A stretch of DNA of 64,000 nucleotides from Clostridia bacterium. GTDB taxonomy: Bacteria; Bacillota; Clostridia; UBA1212. The translations under genes were made by a program, and so were the position numbers. Where the stretch lies: NCBI GenBank assembly GCA_017444825.1, contig JAFSVU010000056.1, positions 36,849 to 100,848 of the forward strand, given 5' to 3'. The notes under the pieces are model-generated. The model searched no databases and was not told the DNA's origin. It saw only the letters and a list, made by a program, of their open reading frames with translations. Each line of letters starts with the position of its first letter. The first letter of the stretch is position 1. Below are positions 16,969 through 23,705 of this stretch, in pieces.

Positions 16969-17283
16969 ATGGCAGAAGCAGTTGGATTTGTAGAGGTATA
17001 CGGACTTGTGGCGGCTTTCGTTGCCGGCGATGCCGGATGTAAAGCTGCGGACGTCCACATGGAAGTGTTCGACAGGAACAAGCCCGCACATCCCGAAAAG
17101 CTTTCGGTTCCTCTGATCGTTCTTGTGAAATTCAGAGGCAGTGTGGCCGCGGTCGAGGCTGCGGTGGAAGCGGCAAAGGAAGCAGGTAATCAGGTGTCGG
17201 TGGTAATATCCACATACATTATCGCAAACCCTGAGCCGGGCACTGAAAAGATGCTGAAGCTGAGCGGTCTTGACAAGTTCTGA
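16969..17283 (+). CDS. BMC-H shell protein with an enlarged pore loop
   Basis: A 104-residue single-domain BMC protein (AVGFVEVYGLVAAFVAGDAG start; VSVVISTYIIANPEPGTEKM end). Between the second and third strands, where most BMC-H proteins have a short KIGSGL-type pore loop, it has about ten extra residues (DRNKPAHPEKLSVP, about 35-48), which would alter the central pore. Start chosen at ATG 16969 where the family begins; AGGAG lies 12 bases upstream. It is the first gene after the repeat block and heads the shell half of the locus. Confidence 0.8.
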   Translation: MAEAVGFVEVYGLVAAFVAGDAGCKAADVHMEVFDRNKPAHPEKLSVPLIVLVKFRGSVAAVEAAVEAAKEAGNQVSVVISTYIIANPEPGTEKMLKLSGLDKF

Positions 17284-17381
17284 ATCCGGAACAGGAAAGA
17301 CCCGGCGGAAGCAAAACGGTAATTTACAGATTTATGTCCGAAAGGACCTAACAGGAAAAAGATTTATACGGAGGTAAAAAA

Positions 17382-17660
17382 ATGGTACAGGAAGCATTGG
17401 GAATGGTTGAGACCAGAGGACTCACAGCTGCTATCGAGGCAGCAGATGCTATGGTTAAGGCGGCAGAGGTCGTTCTTATCGGAACAGAGAAGATCGGATC
17501 CGGACTCGTTACGGTCATGGTCAGAGGCGACGTTGCGGCAGTTAAGGCAGCTACCGAAGTTGGCGGCGCAAACGCAGCTAAACTCGGTGAACTTATAGCT
17601 GTTCACGTTATCCCGAGACCCCACAACGACGTAGAGAAAATTCTTCCCCAGATCAAGTAA
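17382..17660 (+). CDS. BMC-H shell protein (PduA/EutM type)
   Basis: A canonical 92-residue hexameric shell protein: [20 protein letters not shown] at the start, the pore loop KIGSGL in the middle and [15 protein letters not shown] at the end. Such proteins tile the facets and let small substrates through the central pore. GGAGG precedes the ATG. It is nearly identical in core sequence to the domain encoded at 18194, so the two are recent paralogues. Confidence 0.95.
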   Translation: MVQEALGMVETRGLTAAIEAADAMVKAAEVVLIGTEKIGSGLVTVMVRGDVAAVKAATEVGGANAAKLGELIAVHVIPRPHNDVEKILPQIK

Positions 17661-17747
17661 TTGCTAAAAACAGGAAGGTTTTAATTCGGGTTGGATCGTA
17701 TTGGTCATATTCCGGTGCGGTCGGGCCGGTTCTCAGGAGGACAGGGC

Positions 17748-18038
17748 ATGGAATCATTGGGCTTAATTGAAGTGTCAAGCGTGACAGGCGCACTTGATGC
17801 ACTTGACGTGATGTGTAAAACGGCTAACGTCAGTTTCGTTACTTGGGAACGGAAGCTTGGCGGAAGGCTTGTCACAATCATCGTAAAAGGATCGGTGTCA
17901 GCTGTTACCGAGGCAGTCGATGCGGCGATGGCACGTGGCCTTGTCAGACCTTGCGCTCATGCTGTAATAGCCAATCCCCACGAGGAAACTGCCAGGATCG
18001 TGGCGATCAGCGCAAGCAGATTAACTAAGAAAGGGTGA
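17748..18038 (+). CDS. BMC-H shell protein, divergent
   Basis: A 96-residue BMC-domain protein ([20 protein letters not shown], pore region [14 protein letters not shown], end [11 protein letters not shown]). The pore sequence KLGGRL has an arginine not found in the PduA-type paralogues next to it, suggesting different permeability. AGGAGG stands seven bases before the ATG; an upstream in-frame TTG is less supported. Its stop overlaps the GTG start of the next gene. Confidence 0.85.
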   Translation: MESLGLIEVSSVTGALDALDVMCKTANVSFVTWERKLGGRLVTIIVKGSVSAVTEAVDAAMARGLVRPCAHAVIANPHEETARIVAISASRLTKKG

Positions 18039-18472
18039 TTGCTGTGGCAGAAGAAAAGAAACCCGCAACAAGGAAATCAGCCGGCGCAGCAGGCGCGGCA
18101 AAACCCGCAGCGGAGAAGAAAGCTCCCGCGGAAGAAAAAAAGATAGTTTCCGGCCCCGCCGGAGAAGCTGAAAAAACCAAGGAGGATAAGAAAATGGTAC
18201 AACAGGCTTTAGGAATGGTTGAAACAAGAGGACTTACCGCTGCTATCGAGGCGGCAGATGCAATGCTCAAAGCAGCTAACGTTGAGCTCGTAGGAACCGA
18301 GAAGATCGGATCCGGACTCGTTACCGTTATGGTAAGAGGCGATGTCGGCGCAGTAAAATCAGCTGTTGAAGCAGGCGGAAACAACGCTGCCAAACTCGGC
18401 GAGCTCGTAGCTACTCACGTCATCCCCAGACCCCACAACGATGTTGAAAGAATTCTTCCTGTACTGAAATAA
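18035..18472 (+). CDS. BMC-H shell protein with Lys/Ala/Pro-rich N-terminal extension; internal start gives canonical form
   Basis: The long form (145 aa) starts at GTG 18035 (or GTG 18044), overlapping the stop of the previous gene. Its first 53 residues are a disordered, histone-H1-like segment rich in Lys, Ala, Glu and Pro. Residues from the internal ATG at 18194 onward are a canonical 92-residue PduA/EutM-type domain (KIGSGL pore, [15 protein letters not shown] end). An AGGAGG nine bases before 18194 is as good as any SD in the locus, so a short form very probably is made as well, recalling PduB and PduB'. The extension could sit on the lumen or cytoplasmic face and bind partners or nucleic acid; that is inference. 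Confidence 0.85.
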   Translation: MIAVAEEKKPATRKSAGAAGAAKPAAEKKAPAEEKKIVSGPAGEAEKTKEDKKMVQQALGMVETRGLTAAIEAADAMLKAANVELVGTEKIGSGLVTVMVRGDVGAVKSAVEAGGNNAAKLGELVATHVIPRPHNDVERILPVLK

Positions 18473-18614
18473 TTTATCCCGTAAATATATACCCGGAGGG
18501 CGGAAAAGCCGGACGGGAACCAAAAATTTATCAGCCGGTGCGCCGCGCTAAGCGGAAGTGAAAAGCTTTCCCCGCGGCGCCCGGAAGAGAATTTTAACAA
18601 AAAGGCGGAATACT

Positions 18615-19250
18615 ATGAATCAGTCAATAGAAGAAATCACAAGAGCGGTGCTTGAGGTGATAGGAAAGCAGTCCGACAACGGATTCAAGGTGCCTGTGGG
18701 CGTATCCGCAAGGCACATCCATCTCACCCAGGAGCATGTTGAGCAGCTCTTCGGCGAAGGATATCAGCTGACCAAAAAGAAAGATCTTATGGGCGGACAG
18801 TTCGCGTCGAATGAGCTGGTGACCATCGTTGGCGTGAAGCTGAGGGCTATTGAGAACGTAAGAGTGCTCGGACCCTGCAGAAGCAGATCGCAGGTGGAAA
18901 TCTCGCAGACGGACGCCATTAAGCTCGGAATCAAGGCCCCTATAAGGCTGTCCGGAAAACTTGACGGAAGCGCGTCCATTGCCGTGGTCGGACCCAAGGG
19001 CGTTATTTACCTCGACGAGGGATGCATCATTGCGGAGCGTCACATTCACATGACGCCAAGGGATGCGGAGCTTGCGGGCGTAAAACAGGGCGATGTGGTA
19101 TCGGTCAAGTTCAACAATGAAAGAGGCACGATATTTAACAACGTGTCGATCCGCGTGGATCCCTCTTTCTCACTTGAGATGCACATCGACACCGACGAAG
19201 CCAATGCGTCCAAAATCAGGACCGGCGACGTAGGCATGATAGTAAAATAA
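18615..19250 (+). CDS. pduL: Phosphate propanoyltransferase PduL
   Basis: Converts propionyl-CoA and phosphate to propionyl phosphate and free CoA, recycling CoA in the lumen for the aldehyde dehydrogenase. The N-terminal helix SIEEITRAVLEVIGKQ is an encapsulation peptide; two PduL domains follow with metal-binding histidines in VSARHIHLTQEHVE and AERHIHMTPRDAE. It has 211 residues, a normal size. The start ATG 18615 is supported by AGGCGGA upstream and by the encapsulation helix starting right after it. Confidence 0.93.
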   Translation: MNQSIEEITRAVLEVIGKQSDNGFKVPVGVSARHIHLTQEHVEQLFGEGYQLTKKKDLMGGQFASNELVTIVGVKLRAIENVRVLGPCRSRSQVEISQTDAIKLGIKAPIRLSGKLDGSASIAVVGPKGVIYLDEGCIIAERHIHMTPRDAELAGVKQGDVVSVKFNNERGTIFNNVSIRVDPSFSLEMHIDTDEANASKIRTGDVGMIVK

Positions 19251-19303
19251 GTGTTCCCGGGGCCTGAAAACGGCCCGGGGGAGCGCTTGAAAGCAGGTGG
19301 GTT

Positions 19304-19567
19304 ATGCTTGTAGGAAAAGTGGTTGGCAGCGTGGTTGCCACAAGAAAAAACGAAAATCTGGTTGGTAACAAATTCATGATCATCGAGCCTATGGAAAGCA
19401 TGGCCGATAAGAAAAGAATCGTTGCCATCGACAACGTCGGAGCCGGTATCGGTGAGATAGTTCTTGTCGCCGAGGGCAGCGCTGCCAGAATAGGCTGCGG
19501 AATGGTAAATTGTCCGATCGACGCTGCTATAGTGGGCATCGTTGACGACAGTATTGGTCTTGAGTGA
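19304..19567 (+). CDS. BMC-P pentameric vertex protein (EutN/CcmL/PduN type)
   Basis: An 87-residue vertex-capping protein: MLVGKVVGSVVATRKNENLV, then VAIDNVGAGIGEIVLVAEGS and CPIDAAIVGIVD, all typical for the pentamer fold. It is the only BMC-P gene in the window, sufficient for closing the twelve vertices. The following gene may overlap its 3' end, depending on which start that gene uses. Confidence 0.93.
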   Translation: MLVGKVVGSVVATRKNENLVGNKFMIIEPMESMADKKRIVAIDNVGAGIGEIVLVAEGSAARIGCGMVNCPIDAAIVGIVDDSIGLE

Positions 19568-19631
19568 TATATCAGGGCCGCGAAGAATGAAAAAGTGCGG
19601 AGACCCCAGGGTTTCTGCGAAAGCTATTGTT

Positions 19632-20960
19632 ATGGAACTTGCGAGGCTTAATGAAATTTTACGCGATAACGGTATCGTCGGATGCGGCGGTGCGGGCTTT
19701 CCCAGCTACGCAAAGCTGAACAAAGCCGCTGATACGGTTATTCTTAACTGCGCTGAGTGCGAGCCCCTGCTGAAGCTGCACAGACAGGTCATGGAGAAAT
19801 ACGCCTACGAGATCATGACGGCGCTTGAAGAAGTCGCCGAGGCTCTTGAGGCTGACAACGTGATCATTGCGATCAAACAGTCCTACTCCGGCGCTGTCGA
19901 AGCGATCAAGGCAAACCTGTCATCCTTCAAAAGGATAAAGATCGGTTTTCTGCCTGAGGTCTATCCTGCGGGCGACGAGGTCGTTACAATTTACGAGACG
20001 ACCGGCAGAGTCGTTCCTCCGGGAAGCATTCCGATCGCAGTGGGGTGCGTGGTCTACAACGTTGAAACCATGCTGAACGTTTACAGGGCGATCCGTGAGG
20101 ATAAACCTGTGATCGAGAAGTACGTCACGGTATGCGGCGAGGTCAAAAACCCGGTCACTCTCAAAGTGCCTGTGGGTGTCACTTTCAAGGAGCTTGTGGA
20201 CATTGCCGGCGGAGCTACGATTCCCGATCCGGTATATCTCTGCGGCGGTCCTATGATGGGCAGACTTGCTCATCCCACCGACGTGGTGACAAAGACCACC
20301 AGCGGTGTAATACTGCTGAAACCCGACTCCCATGTGGCCAATGCGCTTCAGCCCCACGTCAAGCTGCAGTTTGCGAGAGCAAAAGCGGTCTGCTGTGACT
20401 GTATGATGTGCTCCGATCTCTGTCCGAGACATCTGCTGGGCCATCCCATATCGCCTGCGGACTTTATGAATGCGGGCGTGAGTCTTAAGACCGACAACGT
20501 AAAACCCTTCATTGACACCCTTTACTGCTGCAGCTGCGGCGTTTGCGAGATGTATGCGTGCAACCAGGGCCTTACGCCAAGGACTCTCATTGCGGAATAC
20601 AAATCCGGCCTCAGAAAGAACGGCGTCGCAATGGCGGGCCAGGTCGAGGTCAAGCCTGTTTCCGCTCAGAGGACACACAGGCTCGTAAACAAGGAGAGGC
20701 TCACCGCAAGACTGGGACTCAGTCAGTATGACGGTCCCGCACCTCTTGACGAGAGCGACCGCAAGTTCGGTAAATTGAAGATCATGCTTTCACAACACAT
20801 TGGCGTGCCCTGTGCACCCGAGGTGGCTGTCGGCGATAAGGTTTCAAAATACCAGATCATCGCCGCTACGCCCAAGACCAGCCTTGGCGTCACCCTGCAC
20901 TCGCCGGTGGACGGAACTGTTGAGGAAGTAGCTGATAAGTATATTGTGATAAGAACGTGA
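19632..20960 (+). CDS. PduS/RnfC-like iron-sulfur flavoprotein
   Basis: Electron-transfer protein related to PduS and RnfC (about 442 residues): an N-terminal glycine-rich flavin/NADH-binding region (GIVGCGGAGFPSYAKL), a soluble-ligand-binding domain, two [4Fe-4S] motifs (CCDCMMCSDLCPR and CCSCGVCEMYACN) and a C-terminal barrel-sandwich. PduS reduces cobalamin in B12-dependent systems; here there is no B12 enzyme, so it more likely passes electrons across the shell with the Fe-S shell protein next to it. I give 19632 (MELARL) because the family begins there; ATG 19587 or an overlapping start at 19542 would add 15-30 residues and none has a good SD. Confidence 0.8.
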   Translation: MELARLNEILRDNGIVGCGGAGFPSYAKLNKAADTVILNCAECEPLLKLHRQVMEKYAYEIMTALEEVAEALEADNVIIAIKQSYSGAVEAIKANLSSFKRIKIGFLPEVYPAGDEVVTIYETTGRVVPPGSIPIAVGCVVYNVETMLNVYRAIREDKPVIEKYVTVCGEVKNPVTLKVPVGVTFKELVDIAGGATIPDPVYLCGGPMMGRLAHPTDVVTKTTSGVILLKPDSHVANALQPHVKLQFARAKAVCCDCMMCSDLCPRHLLGHPISPADFMNAGVSLKTDNVKPFIDTLYCCSCGVCEMYACNQGLTPRTLIAEYKSGLRKNGVAMAGQVEVKPVSAQRTHRLVNKERLTARLGLSQYDGPAPLDESDRKFGKLKIMLSQHIGVPCAPEVAVGDKVSKYQIIAATPKTSLGVTLHSPVDGTVEEVADKYIVIRT

Positions 20961-20976
20961 AAACGGAGAAGCTGAA

Positions 20977-21525
20977 ATGAGCAAAGCGATTGGTTTAATC
21001 GAATACAGGACGATCTCAACGGGACTTAAGGCAGCTGATGTTCTGATTAAGGCCGCGGAAGTCGAAGTACTTGAAGCACATCCCGTGTGTCCCGGAAAAT
21101 ATATTATACTTTGTGCCGGAAGGTTGGGCGCTGTGAAGGCCGCAGTTGAGGCTGCAACGACCGCTTACCCGGAGATGCTTGTAGACAGCTTCGTGCTTGG
21201 AAATCCCCATGAGTCGATTTTTACGGCAATATACGGAGCTTCGGAAGTCGGAGAGCCTGAGGCCCTGGGAATGGTCGAGACATTCTCTGTGGCAGGGGCT
21301 GTTGTGGCGGCTGATGTCGCGGCAAAAACTGCCGACGTTAAACTTATAGAGCTGAGACTTGCAAGAGGTCTCTCGGGAAAAGCGTTCGTGCTTCTCACCG
21401 GAGACGTGGCGGCAGTCACGGCGGCTGTTGAGAAGGCTCTTGCGGCCATTGGTCCCACGGGTATGGGTCTTGACAGCGCGATAATCCCGAGACCTGACAG
21501 AAAGCTCTGGGATACTCTGCTTTAA
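20977..21525 (+). CDS. BMC-T tandem-domain shell protein, PduT type
   Basis: A 182-residue trimeric shell protein with two BMC domains (AIGLIEYRTISTGLKAADVL and [20 protein letters not shown]). Cys38 in the pore loop HPVCPGKY matches the cysteine that holds a [4Fe-4S] cluster at the centre of PduT trimers. It follows the PduS-like gene after 16 bp; the pair is the presumed electron conduit through the shell. Confidence 0.92.
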   Translation: MSKAIGLIEYRTISTGLKAADVLIKAAEVEVLEAHPVCPGKYIILCAGRLGAVKAAVEAATTAYPEMLVDSFVLGNPHESIFTAIYGASEVGEPEALGMVETFSVAGAVVAADVAAKTADVKLIELRLARGLSGKAFVLLTGDVAAVTAAVEKALAAIGPTGMGLDSAIIPRPDRKLWDTLL

Positions 21526-21546
21526 TAAAACAGAGATGCATTGGTT

Positions 21547-22320
21547 ATGCTTGCTATTGAGAGAATTCAGTACATAAGAGACACCCTTCAGAAGGAAAAG
21601 AAGGTCATCGTAGCGGATCTCGCCCCGTTGTTTGACGTGACGGAGGAGACGGTGCGCCGGGACCTGATGAAGCTTGAGAACGAAGGCGTGGCCCAGAGGA
21701 TCTACGGCGGTGCCGTCCTGGCTGAAAGTACGAACGTGGATCTTCCCTATTCCGTAAGAAAGCTCTCAAACGTTGAAGAAAAGCAGGCCATTGCGGGCGT
21801 TATGGAGAAACTGATCCCCGATAACGCAAACATTATGATGGACGGCAGTTCAACGGCTCTTTTCGTGGTGAAATCCCTGAAGGTCAAAAAGAACCTGACG
21901 GTCATAACCAATTCTGCGGAGATCGTATGCGAAATCAGCGACAAGCCATCCTGGAGAGTGTTTGCCACAGGCGGCATTCTTAAAGAGGGCGGGTACGCTT
22001 TTGTGGGAGCGAGGACGGTGGAGGCCATAAAGTCATTCCACGTTGATTACGCGATATTCTCCTGCAAAGGCATCGACAAGACCACGGGCCTCATCACCGA
22101 CATAAACGACGCCGACGCGGAGGTCAAAAGAGCGATACTGGGATCAGCCAAACGGAAGATACTGGCGGCTGACAGCACAAAATTCGACCGGGTCTCACTG
22201 GTCGAGATCTGCGGAGTAGCGGGTGTTGACATGATCGTAACGGACAGCAACCCGGGCCCCGAATGGATCGATTATTTAAACGAAAGAGGGATCGGACTCT
22301 ATTTTCCGTCAGATTCCTGA
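21547..22320 (+). CDS. DeoR-family transcriptional regulator
   Basis: A 257-residue regulator: N-terminal winged helix (IERIQYIRDTLQKEKKVIVA, VTEETVRRDLMKLE, GGAVL) and a C-terminal sugar-phosphate-sensing domain (IMMDGSSTALFV, LTVITNS, AADSTKFDR). DeoR proteins usually repress sugar catabolic operons until a phosphorylated sugar binds; here fuculose-1-phosphate or a relative is the natural guess. It sits inside the BMC operon 21 bp after pduT, so it probably regulates its own operon. Start ATG 21547 preferred over TTG 21541. Confidence 0.9.
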   Translation: MLAIERIQYIRDTLQKEKKVIVADLAPLFDVTEETVRRDLMKLENEGVAQRIYGGAVLAESTNVDLPYSVRKLSNVEEKQAIAGVMEKLIPDNANIMMDGSSTALFVVKSLKVKKNLTVITNSAEIVCEISDKPSWRVFATGGILKEGGYAFVGARTVEAIKSFHVDYAIFSCKGIDKTTGLITDINDADAEVKRAILGSAKRKILAADSTKFDRVSLVEICGVAGVDMIVTDSNPGPEWIDYLNERGIGLYFPSDS

Positions 22321-22391
22321 CACGGATGCTTGAAACCGTGAACGACTGAAGATGATTCCGGCGATAATTACGCCGGATTGGGAGAAAACCT

Positions 22392-23519
22392 ATGGAAAAA
22401 CTTTCAATGAACTCCAATGTGGTATTCGGCGCAGGCTCAATCGACGCGCTGTCCGCTTTTAACGGCAGACACGTTGCGATAGTCACCGATCCTGTGATCA
22501 GCAAAAACGGTATTGCCGATTCCGCTGCGGGTCTTATGGGCTGCGGCAGAAGCGCCATATTCGACAATATCGCCCCCGACCCGACGCTGGAACAGGTGGC
22601 GGAGTGCTGCAGGTTTATTGAATCAATTAAAGCCGACGTGGTGGTGGCTATCGGCGGCGGAAGCGCCATCGACACCGTAAAGGCGGCTGTGCTGGTGCTC
22701 TGCGGAAAAGGCGAGAAGATATATTTCGCGGCTGTTCCGACTACAGCGGGCACGGGCTCTGAGGTTACGAACTACACTGTGGTGAAGGACGTTGCCGCCG
22801 GAAGAAAGATCCCCATCTCAGACGACAGGATCGTCCCCGACATGGCGATACTGGACTATACTTTGACAAAAACCGTTCCGAAGGCCGTTACGGCTTTCAC
22901 CGGAATGGACGTTATAACACATGCCCTTGAGGCTTACGTGGCAAACGGTAAGAACGCCGTCACGGATGCATATGCCGAGAAGGCTCTCCGCCTCGCTTTT
23001 GGCAATCTCCATGAGGCCTATCTCCACGGAGACGAGGATGCCCCGAGAGAGAACATGATGATGGCTTCATACCTTGCGGGTCTCGCTTTCACAAAAGCGG
23101 GTCTCGGCATCTGCCACAGCATTGCCCATGCCCTTGGCGCGGCCTTTAAGATGCCCCACGGCGAAGCCAATGCCATCGTGCTTCCTCACGTAATAGCTTT
23201 CAACGGGGGCCTGGACGTTCCTTTTGGCGCTGACAAATCGCCTTCCGCTTTGAGATACGCAGAGGTTGCGAGGATCATAGGACTTCCCTCCGCAGGCACA
23301 AGACTTTCGGTACAGTATCTTGTAAGAGAGATCGAAAATCTCAACAATAAGCTTTCCATACCGAAGACCCTCATGCAGCTTGGCGTAAATGCCGCGGATA
23401 TGAAGGAAAGAAGAGCCGGCATAATCCAGTCTGTGCTGAACGACGGGTGCACTCCCGCAAATCCCGTGGAGCCCGATGCGGGGCAGATCGGAAGGATCCT
23501 GGACAGGGTCCTCGGCTGA
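22392..23519 (+). CDS. Iron-type alcohol dehydrogenase (PduQ/EutG type)
   Basis: A 375-residue group III dehydrogenase: nucleotide motif AIGGGSAIDTVKA (about residues 85-97), PTTAGTGSE, and the iron-binding histidines in GICHSIAHALG and MPHGEANAIVLPH. Likely reduces propionaldehyde to propanol or lactaldehyde to propanediol with NADH. No encapsulation helix is obvious at either end, in contrast to the zinc-type enzyme upstream. Last gene of the BMC operon; a terminator follows. Confidence 0.9.
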   Translation: MEKLSMNSNVVFGAGSIDALSAFNGRHVAIVTDPVISKNGIADSAAGLMGCGRSAIFDNIAPDPTLEQVAECCRFIESIKADVVVAIGGGSAIDTVKAAVLVLCGKGEKIYFAAVPTTAGTGSEVTNYTVVKDVAAGRKIPISDDRIVPDMAILDYTLTKTVPKAVTAFTGMDVITHALEAYVANGKNAVTDAYAEKALRLAFGNLHEAYLHGDEDAPRENMMMASYLAGLAFTKAGLGICHSIAHALGAAFKMPHGEANAIVLPHVIAFNGGLDVPFGADKSPSALRYAEVARIIGLPSAGTRLSVQYLVREIENLNNKLSIPKTLMQLGVNAADMKERRAGIIQSVLNDGCTPANPVEPDAGQIGRILDRVLG

Positions 23520-23550
23520 GAACAGGGCCAAAATCGAAACACAAAAATAT

Positions 23551-23596
23551 CAGACTGTTTTTCAGATCTTTTCATGAAGGACGGTCTGTTTTTTTT
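23551..23596 (+). terminator. Intrinsic terminator at the end of the BMC operon
   Basis: CAGACTG at 23551-23557 pairs with CGGTCTG at 23582-23588 (one G-T pair), enclosing a long loop that can itself pair partly, followed by a run of eight or more T from 23589. It separates the BMC operon from the glycoside hydrolase gene. Confidence 0.7.
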
Positions 23597-23636
23597 GCAA
23601 AGACGGCCTTTTTTTGTTTTAAAATATAAAGGGATT

Positions 23637-23645
23637 TGGTATAAT
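23637..23645 (+). promoter_or_regulatory. Extended -10 promoter before the GH106-like gene
   Basis: TGG followed by a perfect TATAAT (23640-23645) forms an extended -10 element about 60 bases before the start codon. No good -35 hexamer is seen at 16-18 bases, which extended -10 promoters can do without. Confidence 0.55.
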
Positions 23646-23705
23646 CAAGGGCGGCAGGATGTGTTGCCGGAGACGGGAGATTAAATCCTGGCCGGAGGTC
23701 TAAAA

